A DNA stretch of 7,998 nucleotides. Origin: Methanosarcinaceae archaeon. GTDB lineage: Archaea > Halobacteriota > Methanosarcinia > Methanosarcinales > Methanosarcinaceae. The stretch covers positions 1 to 7,998 of the forward strand of contig JAUVKD010000026.1 in assembly GCA_030596385.1 (NCBI GenBank), read 5' to 3'. Of this stretch, positions 1-6,378 are shown one piece after another. The first letter of the stretch is position 1, and every line of letters starts with the position of its first letter. A program made the translations under genes and the position numbers. The notes below the pieces were generated by a model, which made no database searches, had not been told where the DNA came from, and saw only the letters and a program-made list of their open reading frames with translations.

Positions 1-768
1 GGACTAACTGGCCATTTCGTGCATCTATGGCATTGATCATTTCCTTACTCAATGTTGTATCCGGGTCAATTTGGGATGATGTGTAATATATTAATTCTCC
101 TGATTCCGATACTACTGGCAGGGGTGTGTTTTGGTATCCTCCGATAGATGATGACCAGATCTTCCTCAAAGGAGGACGCATATTCTCACTGTACTGATAC
201 TTACGTTCAGGGATGATTTCCAACCTGAGATCATAGAATTCAAAGTCATCATAATCGGAGCAATCAGCATTACATCCGGATGAAACGGTAATGTTATTTT
301 CACCGGAATTTAGCAGTTTTGTGCTGAAATAAATAGTCACATTTCCGGGTAGATTATCCTGCTCTTTTGCTTTGATATAATCATTTAGCTTTCCCACATT
401 ATTTTCATTCACATACACCTGGTCATAGAACAGTCCGATACCGGCAGTATCTGTGGGAACAAGACTTTTTGTGGTCAGCGTAATACCTGCGGTGTCACCA
501 TCGATCCTGTCCGGAACAAATGTTTTTATGTAATACGTACCTTCCGCATCGGCAGGTGTCAATTCAGGTTTTACTCCATCGCCCAGATGATGATGGGCCA
601 CATCTAAAACATACACGGTTATGGGCTCTGAGTTTAATTGTTTTGAATTCCCATTGTCAGGTAGGGCACTGCCAGTCATTGTGAAAATGGTGAATAATAC
701 AAGCAGAACCAGTAATTCTAATAATAGGGTTTTTGTTGTGTACCGAATGGTTTTTTTGACATATTCAT
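1..768 (-). CDS. Secreted protein with a PQQ-like beta-propeller start; 3' end outside window, frame break at start
   Basis: Function unknown; probably an exported or cell-surface protein. The minus-strand frame stays open from about 772 to the window edge. It begins with a basic stretch (KKTIRYTTK), then a hydrophobic segment rich in Leu, Val and Phe ending near MTGSA, which looks like a signal peptide or membrane anchor. A beta-rich region of about 150 residues follows, with a CNADC cysteine pair and a YDDFEFYDL segment, resembling a carbohydrate-binding-like sandwich. The last visible residues (WSSSIGGYQNTPLPV, then INAIDARNGQLV) fit the start of a PQQ/WD-like propeller, whose blades end in AIDAxxGxLxW. 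The only ATG within the open frame is at 679, inside the hydrophobic segment. ATGs at 768 and 762 are in another frame, which would join the body if the A7 run at 751-757 (minus-strand sense) had eight A. Either a sequencing error or a real frameshift is possible. It lies downstream of the DUF3267-like remnant, perhaps in one transcript. Confidence 0.7.
751..757 (-). other. Homopolymer A7 at a probable frame break
   Basis: On the minus strand an ATG at 762 opens MSKK and then leaves the frame of the secreted protein at a run of seven A. One added A gives an unbroken protein beginning MNMSKKTIRYTTK and entering the hydrophobic signal segment. Upstream, GTGAT at 776-772 sits about nine bases before the ATG at 762 and could be a weak ribosome binding site. 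I infer an indel here; whether it is biological or an assembly error cannot be told from the sequence. Confidence 0.5.
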
Positions 769-813
769 AACATCACACACTTTCTTTTTTTAACTTTTGA
801 TTTTTTCATCATA

Positions 814-1237
814 TTAACATCTCCCCTCAATTGCAACTAAATAATATTGGCTTTTTTTGCAGTATCCATACCTGTTTTTTCGATCTTCAACTGATACATG
901 TTTAGGACATCTCAGTATATTACGTGTCACACACAAATCGCCTACTACTCCGGAACCATTTAACACAAATGGTATGGCCATCCAGTGTGCAATCGATGAG
1001 AAAGCCGCCATAATCCCGATTGCAATCAGGGAGATTACAAAAAACGGCGCAATGGCGATCAATATGAATTGGTTGCATGTAAAAATTGTTTTTGTGGTGG
1101 CGTAGAAATAGGGGAGAATGTAATGTGCAATGCCGGCACCATAACTCGTATTACTAATGTCAATGTTACCGGTAAATAGTGTGTATAGTAACATGAAAAA
1201 AAAGTCAAAATGCAAAAAAAGCTAATAGCCGTGCCAT
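814..1237 (-). pseudogene. DUF3267-like membrane protein, N-terminally truncated and probably frameshifted
   Basis: The open frame runs from a TTG at 1215 (first ATG at 1194) to a TAA at 816-814. It encodes a membrane protein resembling the C-terminal two thirds of the DUF3267 family (putative zincin-like membrane peptidases). Visible features are HYILPYFYATTKTIF, a long hydrophobic helix (IAIAPFFVISLIAIGIMAAF), a second hydrophobic stretch, the N-G-S-G-V-V-G-D-L turn and a final VEDRKN segment. Family members usually begin with another helix carrying HExxH; no such motif is present, and the UPF0145 gene upstream leaves no room for it. A better signal lies at ATG 1237, behind GAGGTTAT, but that frame (MARLLAFF) hits a stop at 1207. 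Removing one T from the T7 run near 1214-1220 would fuse it to the main frame. I therefore call it a decayed or truncated gene; family assignment is from pattern recognition only. Confidence 0.55.
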
Positions 1238-1271
1238 TTAGTGTAAGTATAACCTCTTTTTCTTCAACTTC

Positions 1272-1589
1272 TTACAGTTTCCTTAATTTAACCGCAGTAC
1301 CATAAGCCAACATCTCTGCAGCTCCTGCCATTATCTGGGATGTTGTAAACCTGACATTGACTACAGCATCTGCATCCAGTTTTTTTGCATCATCTACCAT
1401 TCTGCTCATGGCTTCTGCCCTTGCATCTGCAAGCATCTCCGAATATCCGTGCAGTTCTCCTCCAACAATGCTTTTCAAGCCAGCCATGATGTCTTTCCCA
1501 ACATGCTTTGCTCTCACTGTATTTCCACATACGACACCTAAAGTCTTAAACTCATATCCCTGTATGTTATCAGTTGATGTAATTATCAT
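1272..1589 (-). CDS. UPF0145 / YbjQ family protein (DUF74)
   Basis: A 105-residue protein of the UPF0145 (YbjQ, PF01906) family, which forms small homo-oligomers of unknown biochemical role in bacteria and archaea. Family landmarks are the N-terminal MIITSTDNIQGYE strand, LGVVCGNTVRAKHVGKDIMA, the GGELHGYSEML segment, the long helix with ARAEAMSRMVDDA, and the hallmark GADAVVNVRF-like strand, here DADAVVNVRFTTSQIM, followed by AEMLAYGTAV. Length is normal and the gene looks intact. I chose the ATG at 1589 because GAGATGAT (1600-1593) lies just upstream; a TTG six codons earlier would also keep the frame open but overlaps that site. It is probably cytosolic, transcribed from its own promoter, and heads a minus-strand group that includes the DUF3267-like remnant. 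Confidence 0.93.
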   Translation of the reverse strand: MIITSTDNIQGYEFKTLGVVCGNTVRAKHVGKDIMAGLKSIVGGELHGYSEMLADARAEAMSRMVDDAKKLDADAVVNVRFTTSQIMAGAAEMLAYGTAVKLRKL

Positions 1590-1640
1590 GTTATCATCTC
1601 TTTTCAATTAATTCGTTAAAACATAATTAGGTGCGGCCCA

Positions 1641-1663
1641 TATTTATACTTAACTATTTATAG
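1641..1663 (-). promoter_or_regulatory. TATA-box region for the UPF0145 gene
   Basis: Read on the minus strand, CTATAAATAG (1663-1654) and AGTATAAATATG (1651-1640) are two overlapping archaeal TATA-box candidates. The nearer one would give a start site roughly 25 bases downstream, around 1615-1620, leaving a leader of about 30 bases that includes the GAGATGAT ribosome binding site. Assignment is by motif and spacing only. Confidence 0.5.
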
Positions 1664-1679
1664 CCGTGTTTGTTTAACA

Positions 1680-1977
1680 CAATGCCAACATCACGATTGG
1701 CTGTCTAATCGGATATACTGTATTCTTGTTGGGAAAATGATTATAGAATCGATCCTGTTGGATGTATCGGTGTTGTGTCAATTTCCAGGCGCCGGATCAT
1801 TTAAACGAAACTGAATATATCAGAGCATCGATATTATGTATATTCCAACTTGAGTTTCAAAGATGTGCCTAAAAACAATAGCAAGCGAATCCATTTCCAT
1901 AGTCCCTATCAAAAGAAAATCATCCCGCTATCGATTTTCCATATATACTCCCATATCGGCTGAGAGAATAATCCGGC
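1680..1977. other. About 300 bases without a recognisable gene
   Basis: Between the UPF0145 promoter and the transposase remnant I see no gene on either strand. A minus-strand frame reads 30-odd codons around 1900-1805 without a start signal or a recognisable motif. The transposase frame continues past its last recognisable residues to a TGA near 1910, but those codons do not resemble the family. The stretch is probably eroded flanking sequence of the insertion element. Confidence 0.5.
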
Positions 1978-2520
1978 CTGTTTTGAATTCATCTCTTCAT
2001 GATCTTTGTACCGGAAAGTAACCGAATCCCCATCGTACCCGCATATCCTTGTATTTACAACAGCTGGATGCCTGATGTATCTGGCAACATATTTCGCTAT
2101 CTTTTGTTTGTTAGTAATTCCGGATTCTTTTGGAAGATGAATTTACCAGATTTAGTAAATCCAACTTCGGTTAGAAGTATGTGAAGATGTGGATTGAAAC
2201 CCACATCTTTGGAAAACGGATGCAACACAACAATAGCACCTGCCTGCAATTGCCCATTCCTATATTTTAATGATGCCGTATCATTAATTGTTTCAATTGC
2301 TGCATCCATCAAAACCTTTAGCAATGAACGGTTTTGAACTCTTCACAACATTCGCATTGATATGCAAAGTAACCCCGACTTTCGTCCTTACAGGAAAGCA
2401 TCTTGTTGACTTCTTCTATCTCAACAGTGTAAGGGCTATCTGTTGCAGTGAGGCAAAACGTGTTCCGGTTATTGTCCTCAAATATGTGTTTAACAGTAAT
2501 AGTTGGTTTGAATAGGGGGT
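1978..2520 (-). pseudogene. Remnant of an IS91-like HUH/Y2 transposase (internal deletions, frame breaks)
   Basis: Three pieces of one transposase lie in order on the minus strand. Piece one (about 2515-2318) has KPTITVKHIFED, then a zinc-finger-like C-x2-C-C region (YQCECCEEFKTVHC) like the N-terminal zinc-binding domain of IS91-type transposases; it ends at a stop. Piece two (2324-2097) carries AGAIVVLHPFSKDVGF followed by NPHLHILLTE, where H-L-H matches the metal-binding HUH motif. Piece three (about 2108-1978), in another frame, reads KIAKYVARYIRHPAVVNTRI and then YDGDSVTFRYKDH; Y-V-A-R-Y is the expected Y-x3-Y catalytic tyrosine pair. Intact relatives have roughly 80-100 further residues between pieces one and two, and more between two and three. 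The element therefore suffered internal deletions and frameshifts and cannot be active. Such elements rearrange by single-strand rolling-circle transfer. Element ends are not identifiable. Confidence 0.85.
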
Positions 2521-2557
2521 CGTGAGATACAATAACTGGATGAATGTTGAGAAGAGA

Positions 2558-2604
2558 TTTATATGATTTGCTACATTGTGGATGTGAAAAGTTATAAATT
2601 ATAT
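2558..2604 (+). promoter_or_regulatory. Promoter region of the PurP family gene
   Basis: Two TATA-like boxes precede the gene: TTTATATGA (2558-2566) and TTATAAATTATATA (2592-2605). The first is placed to start transcription near 2585-2590, leaving a leader of about 30 bases with a weak AGGA site six bases before the ATG. The second lies so close to the ATG that it would yield a leaderless or nearly leaderless message. Which is used cannot be decided here. Confidence 0.5.
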
Positions 2605-2617
2605 ACCAGGACAAAAA

Positions 2618-3775
2618 ATGATCGACAGGAAAAAGATTCAGGACATCGTTAACGATTACGACACTGATAAATTGAAGATCGGCATGGTTGCATCCCATTC
2701 CGCTCTGGATGTATGTGACGGTGCGGTAGAAGAGGGGTTCAATACATTTGCGATATGCCAGGCAGGGCGTGAAAAGACATATACTGATTATTTCAGGTCA
2801 CAGAGGGATGCGTCAGGAAATCTTTTGCGCGGGATCGTAGATGAAACTGTTGTGTATAATAAGTTCAATGAAGTGCTCCGCCCGGAGAACCAGAAAAGAA
2901 TGGTAGATGACAACATATTGCTAATTCCGAACCGTTCATTCACATCATATTGCGGCATTGATGAGATCGAGAACGATTTCGCAGTACCGCTTGTCGGAAG
3001 CCGGAACATGCTGCGAAGCGAAGAGCGCGGGATGGAACGAGACTATTACTGGATACTTGAAAAAGCCGGACTGCCGTTTCCGGAGCGTATCAATGATCCA
3101 CATGATATCGATGAACTTGTAATGGTGAAACTGCCTCATGCAGTTAAAACACTTGAGCGCGGATTCTTTACAGCCGGTACCTATGCGGAATATGTAGAGA
3201 AATCCGAAGCACTGCTCCGCCAGGGTGTCATAACAAAAAAAGGACTTGCAGAGGCAAGGATCGAGCGATACATCATTGGTCCTGTGTTTAATTTTGATAT
3301 GTTCTATTCCCCGATCGAGACCGAAATGAACAAACTTGAGATACTTGGAATTGACTGGAGATTCGAAACCAGCCTTGACGGGCATGTCCGCCTGCCTGCA
3401 CCGCAGCAGGTAAATCTTGCCGAGCACCAGCTCACACCAGAATATACTGTTTGCGGTCACAATTCCGCAACGCTTCGTGAATCATTGCTGGAGGAAGTGT
3501 TCAAACTGTCAGAACAGTACGTTGAAGCCTCAAAGGAATATTATGACCCGGGTGTAATAGGACCATTCTGTCTCCAGACATGCGTTGATAAGGACCTGAA
3601 CTTCTACATCTACGATGTTGCACCAAGAGTCGGCGGCGGAACCAATGTTCACATGTCTGTGGGACATCCGTACGGCAATACCATGTGGCGCAAACCAATG
3701 AGCACGGGTCGGCGTGTTGCTATGGAAGTCAGGCGGGCTGTTGAGATGGGACAACTTGACAAAATCGTGACTTGA
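2618..3775 (+). CDS. purP: PurP family protein (FAICAR synthetase-like ATP-grasp ligase), probable second paralogue type
   Basis: A 385-residue protein of the archaeal PurP family (DUF1246 plus DUF1297). PurP makes 5-formaminoimidazole-4-carboxamide ribonucleotide from AICAR, formate and ATP in purine synthesis, in the cytosol. The N-terminal domain (about 1-130) contains IGMVASHSALDVCDGA and FAICQAGRE; GSRNMLRSEERGMERDYY (127-144) matches the family's GNRNLLRWE region; the ATP-grasp part follows, ending with YDVAPRVGGGTNVH (332-345). Length is slightly above the usual 360. Two features differ from canonical PurP: the glycine-rich ATP loop (PGAKGGRGYF type) is KLPHAVKTLERGFF at 171-184, and the metal-binding E-x-S-x-R segment is YDVAPR. 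Many archaea carry a second PurP-like protein with such changes, so the reaction may differ; the symbol names the family. It has its own promoter and sits upstream of the translation operon without sharing its transcript. Confidence 0.88.
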   Translation: MIDRKKIQDIVNDYDTDKLKIGMVASHSALDVCDGAVEEGFNTFAICQAGREKTYTDYFRSQRDASGNLLRGIVDETVVYNKFNEVLRPENQKRMVDDNILLIPNRSFTSYCGIDEIENDFAVPLVGSRNMLRSEERGMERDYYWILEKAGLPFPERINDPHDIDELVMVKLPHAVKTLERGFFTAGTYAEYVEKSEALLRQGVITKKGLAEARIERYIIGPVFNFDMFYSPIETEMNKLEILGIDWRFETSLDGHVRLPAPQQVNLAEHQLTPEYTVCGHNSATLRESLLEEVFKLSEQYVEASKEYYDPGVIGPFCLQTCVDKDLNFYIYDVAPRVGGGTNVHMSVGHPYGNTMWRKPMSTGRRVAMEVRRAVEMGQLDKIVT

Positions 3776-3817
3776 ACGAAGCATTAACTGATATTTTAAA
3801 CAATTGGTAGGAATCTC

Positions 3818-3830
3818 TTATATATTATAA
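3818..3830 (+). promoter_or_regulatory. TATA box of the aIF2 gamma operon
   Basis: TTATATATTATAA is a strong archaeal TATA box in the gap between the PurP gene and aIF2 gamma. A start site about 25 bases downstream (around 3850) would give a leader of some 90 bases before the TTG start, unusually long for an archaeal message. The leader contains a tandem 11-base repeat. No other convincing box lies closer to the gene. Confidence 0.6.
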
Positions 3831-3888
3831 ATAACATGATACCACAAGTCTTAAAACAGGTTATTTTAGTTAATAGTTTCACATTCGT

Positions 3889-3910
3889 TTCATAATCATT
3901 TCATAATCAT
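3889..3910 (+). repeat. Two perfect tandem copies of TTCATAATCAT
   Basis: The 11-base unit occurs at 3889-3899 and 3900-3910, directly before the ribosome binding site region of aIF2 gamma and inside its probable leader. It could be a slippage duplication or a protein or RNA binding site; nothing in the sequence favours one. Confidence 0.8.
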
Positions 3911-3921
3911 TTTGCCCAATA

Positions 3922-3928
3922 GGGAGGG
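3922..3928 (+). promoter_or_regulatory. Ribosome binding site deciding the aIF2 gamma start
   Basis: GGGAGGG ends ten bases before the TTG at 3939 and lies inside the longer open frame that begins at TTG 3912. This spacing, and the family's usual N-terminus (a few residues before [14 protein letters not shown]), make 3939 the better start. Confidence 0.8.
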
Positions 3929-3938
3929 AAATCCAAAA

Positions 3939-5171
3939 TTGAGTCAACCTTGTGTTAATATCGGTATGGTAGGTCATGTCGATCATGGAAAGACTACGCT
4001 TGTAAGTGCATTGTCCGGGATATGGACAGATACACACAGTGAAGAGATGAAGCGTGGCATATCAATCAGGTTAGGGTATGCGGATACGACATTCAGGAAA
4101 TGTCCCACCTGCCCTGAGCCACAGTGTTATACAGTCGCAAAGAAATGTGAACACTGCGGAGCAAAAACAGAAGATTCCAGAACAATATCCTTTGTGGATG
4201 CACCTGGTCACGAGACATTGATGGCAACCATGCTATCGGGTGCAGCGATCATGGATGGTGCGGTACTTGTTATCGCAGCAAATGAAAAATGCCCGCAGCC
4301 GCAGACTAAGGAACATCTGATGGCGCTAAACATCATCGGGATCAAGAATATCGTGATCGTGCAAAACAAAGTTGACCTTGTGAAAAGGGATAAATTGATC
4401 GAGCACTATCACCAGATCAAAGAATTTGTCAAAGGTACGGTAGCTGAGAATGCACCGATCGTTCCGGTATCTGCACAGCAGAATATCAATATCGATGTAT
4501 TGATCGAAGTTATGGATAAAGTTATTCCAACACCTGTGCACAAACTGGACAAACTGCCTCATATGCTTATTGCAAGATCTTTTGATATTAATAAACCAGG
4601 ATCACCTGTGAGTAAGATCACAGGTGGGGTCATTGGGGGAACTCTTACTGAAGGTTCCATGCATCCTGGTGATAAACTTGAAATCCGTCCAGGGCGGAAA
4701 GTTGAAAGCGAAGGTGTTACAAGATGGGAACCTATACTCACTAAAGTATCGAAGATCATCGCAGGAGAGAGCGAAGTTGAAGAGGCAACACCTGGCGGCT
4801 TATTAGCAGTCGGAACAACTCTTGATCCGACACTGACAAAGAGCGATACATTAACAGGGCAGGTCGCAGGGGAGCCTGGCACATTGCCACCAACTCGTGA
4901 TATGTTCACTATGGATCTCCACTTGCTTGAACGTGTGGTCGGAGCTACAGATGAACTGGAGATCGGTAATATCAAGACCAGTGAGCCTTTGATGCTAAAT
5001 GTAGGTACTGCAACGACGGTTGGTGTTGTTACAAGTGCAAGGGCAGATGTGGATGTTGCTGAAGTTAAACTTAAGCGACCCGTTTGTGCACAAAGCGGCT
5101 CAATGGTAGCGATTAGCAGGCGTGTTGGTTCAAGATGGCGTCTTATCGGAGTAGGAGTAATCAAGGATTGA
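3939..5171 (+). CDS. eif2g: Translation initiation factor aIF2, gamma subunit (GTPase)
   Basis: The gamma subunit of archaeal IF2, the GTPase core of the heterotrimer that delivers Met-tRNAi to the small ribosomal subunit. With TTG 3939 as start it has 410 residues, the usual family length. Visible motifs are G1 GHVDHGKT (12-19), [11 protein letters not shown] in switch 1, a zinc knuckle C55-x2-C58 and C70-x2-C73, G3 DAPGHE (87-92), G4 NKVD (143-146) and SAQ (178-180). Domain II contains [10 protein letters not shown] and domain III ends with [16 protein letters not shown]. All nucleotide-binding residues are intact. The alpha and beta subunits are not in the window, as is common. It is the first gene of the operon, and its stop codon overlaps the start of the PIN-domain gene, implying coupled translation. 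Confidence 0.97.
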   Translation: MSQPCVNIGMVGHVDHGKTTLVSALSGIWTDTHSEEMKRGISIRLGYADTTFRKCPTCPEPQCYTVAKKCEHCGAKTEDSRTISFVDAPGHETLMATMLSGAAIMDGAVLVIAANEKCPQPQTKEHLMALNIIGIKNIVIVQNKVDLVKRDKLIEHYHQIKEFVKGTVAENAPIVPVSAQQNINIDVLIEVMDKVIPTPVHKLDKLPHMLIARSFDINKPGSPVSKITGGVIGGTLTEGSMHPGDKLEIRPGRKVESEGVTRWEPILTKVSKIIAGESEVEEATPGGLLAVGTTLDPTLTKSDTLTGQVAGEPGTLPPTRDMFTMDLHLLERVVGATDELEIGNIKTSEPLMLNVGTATTVGVVTSARADVDVAEVKLKRPVCAQSGSMVAISRRVGSRWRLIGVGVIKD

Positions 5172-5533
5172 AGGTTATTATCGATACTAACGCGCTGATG
5201 ATACCCGTCCAGTTCAATGTCGATATTTTTGATGAACTGCAGCGTCTCGGGTTTAACGAGTTTGTGCTTCCAAAAGCTGTGCTCGATGAACTTGATACTC
5301 TTATTTATAGATCAAAGGGGAAGGATAGGATGGCGGCAAAGGTCGCACGTTCACTGGCAGATCGTTGCAAGGTTGTGGATATTACCGGTTTTGCAGATGA
5401 TGTTATTGCAGAACTTGCGTGGGATTCCGATGCAGCGGTATTGACCAATGATGTCAAGTTGAAAAACAGATTACGTGAAAAGAATATTACGGTTGTGTAT
5501 TTGCGTCAGAAAAATAGATTAGAAACAACATAA
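5168..5533 (+). CDS. PIN-domain nuclease, COG1412 (Fcf1/Utp24-like)
   Basis: A 121-residue single PIN-domain protein, predicted metal-dependent RNase. It starts [12 protein letters not shown] with catalytic Asp6; [13 protein letters not shown] supplies the conserved acidic residue Glu41; [19 protein letters not shown] supplies Asp86, Asp88 and Asp95. A basic tail ends the protein. Archaeal proteins of this type are related to eukaryotic Fcf1/Utp24, which cleaves pre-rRNA in small-subunit maturation; a role in rRNA processing is inferred and supported by the neighbours (initiation factor and small-subunit proteins). No antitoxin-like gene lies beside it, which argues against a VapC toxin. The start is TTG at 5168, overlapping the aIF2 gamma stop (TTGA), with GGAG at 5154-5157 ten bases before it. 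The frame is open upstream to ATG 5135, but that would add 11 residues inside aIF2 gamma without a ribosome binding site. Confidence 0.87.
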   Translation: MKVIIDTNALMIPVQFNVDIFDELQRLGFNEFVLPKAVLDELDTLIYRSKGKDRMAAKVARSLADRCKVVDITGFADDVIAELAWDSDAAVLTNDVKLKNRLREKNITVVYLRQKNRLETT

Positions 5534-5541
5534 TTAATTAC

Positions 5542-5565
5542 AATTTAAACTTAAATTTAAACTTA
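5542..5565 (+). repeat. Two perfect tandem copies of AATTTAAACTTA in the gap before rpo7
   Basis: The 12-base unit occurs at 5542-5553 and 5554-5565 in a 70-base, almost purely A/T gap, the only sizeable gap inside the operon. TTTAAA cores could act as TATA boxes for an internal rpo7 promoter: with a start site about 25 bases downstream, either copy leaves room for the GGGAGAT site. Promoter function is inference; the repeat is seen directly. Confidence 0.75.
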
Positions 5566-5603
5566 ACAACAATTATTATTTTAATCTTACGGGAGATATG
5601 TAG

Positions 5604-6170
5604 ATGTACAAGAAGATGAAACTTGCCGACACGATCCGAATTGCTCCAAACCTGTTGGGTGGGGATGTTAATAGAAGTGTTAAAGATGCATTAAAAGATA
5701 AACTAGAGGGACGTATCGATAAAACACTGGGTGCTATTGTTGCGATCACTGAACTTGATGAGGTGGGTGAAGGGCACATACTTGTCGGGGATGGTGCTGT
5801 GTATTATGATGCAATTTTTGAGGCAATTGTGTTTACCCCGGTACTTCAAGAAGTTGTAGAAGGATTGGTTGTTGAGACCGTGGAATTCGGAGCATTTATT
5901 AGTATCGGAGCAATGGACGGGCTTTTGCATGTCAGCCAGATAACAGATGATTTCATGTCATACGATGGAAAAAACGGAAGGCTTGTCAGCAAAGCCGGAG
6001 GTCGGGTACTTGCTGAGGGTGACAGAATACGTACACGTATTGTTGCAGTGGGCATTAATGAACGTGATCCGAGAGAAAGCAAGATCGGGTTGACCATGCG
6101 CCAGAATGCTCTTGGAAAATTGGAGTGGCTTGAGGAAGATCGCAAGCCAAAATCAGAAAGTAATGTATAA
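5604..6170 (+). CDS. rpo7: DNA-directed RNA polymerase subunit Rpo7 (RpoE')
   Basis: Subunit E' of archaeal RNA polymerase, the counterpart of eukaryotic Rpb7. With Rpo4 it forms the stalk that binds nascent RNA, aids open-complex formation and contacts TFE. The 188-residue product has the N-terminal RNP-like domain (MYKKMKLADTIRI, then DVNRSVKDALKDKLEG), the conserved GAIVAITELDEVGEGHILVGDG turn region around 43-64, and a C-terminal S1 RNA-binding domain from about residue 80 (VVETVEFGAFISIGAMDG, LLHVSQI, IGLTMRQ). A charged tail ends the protein. GGGAGAT (5591-5597) lies six bases before the ATG. The neighbouring spt4 gene follows after 21 bases, the usual archaeal pairing; rpo4 is not in the window. 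Confidence 0.97.
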   Translation: MYKKMKLADTIRIAPNLLGGDVNRSVKDALKDKLEGRIDKTLGAIVAITELDEVGEGHILVGDGAVYYDAIFEAIVFTPVLQEVVEGLVVETVEFGAFISIGAMDGLLHVSQITDDFMSYDGKNGRLVSKAGGRVLAEGDRIRTRIVAVGINERDPRESKIGLTMRQNALGKLEWLEEDRKPKSESNV

Positions 6171-6191
6171 TTTTTACCGGAGGGTAAATTT

Positions 6192-6377
6192 ATGAGCGAA
6201 CAGGTTTGCCGGGAATGTCACCGGATCGTTGTGGGTCAGACATGTCCTGTGTGTGGCTCCAGTAATATGAGTTCAGATTGGAGCGGCATGGTTATCATTA
6301 TTGACACAGAACGTTCCGTAATTGCTAAGAAGATGAGCGTTGATATGCCGGATAAGTATGCATTGAAGGTGCGATAA
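6192..6377 (+). CDS. spt4: Transcription elongation factor Spt4 (RpoE'')
   Basis: A 61-residue zinc-ribbon protein. Spt4 pairs with the NGN domain of Spt5 and clamps RNA polymerase for processive elongation; early annotations call it RNA polymerase subunit E''. The four zinc ligands are C6-x2-C9 and C18-x2-C21 (VCRECHRIV and TCPVCGSS); the SDWSGMVIIIDTERS segment and the IAKK and YALKV strands are characteristic of the family. Length is normal. CCGGAGGGT (6177-6185) gives a strong ribosome binding site. It follows rpo7 and its end carries the ribosome binding site of the next gene. Spt5 is not in the window. Confidence 0.95.
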   Translation: MSEQVCRECHRIVVGQTCPVCGSSNMSSDWSGMVIIIDTERSVIAKKMSVDMPDKYALKVR

Positions 6378-6378
6378 A

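Noticed and set aside
857..1105. 82-codon plus-strand frame opposite the DUF3267-like remnant
   Set aside because: The minus-strand reading has family-like membrane helices; the plus reading resembles nothing.
2318..2698. 126-codon minus-strand frame taken as one protein
   Set aside because: Only its C-terminal half matches a transposase; the N-terminal half overlaps the PurP promoter and first codons antisense and is not conserved-looking.
2945..3460. 171-codon minus-strand open frame opposite the PurP gene
   Set aside because: It is antisense to a clearly conserved protein, with cysteine-rich unstructured sequence and no ribosome binding site.
3912..3938. TTG at 3912 as the aIF2 gamma start
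   Set aside because: It places the GGGAGGG ribosome binding site inside the coding sequence and makes the N-terminus longer than is usual in the family.
4559..5164. 201-codon minus-strand open frame opposite aIF2 gamma
   Set aside because: It is antisense to conserved domains II and III of aIF2 gamma, is Ser/Thr/Pro-rich as shadows are, and has no recognisable domain.
5135..5167. ATG at 5135 as the PIN gene start
   Set aside because: No ribosome binding site fits it, and the extra residues precede the conserved KVIIDTN strand that normally begins the protein.
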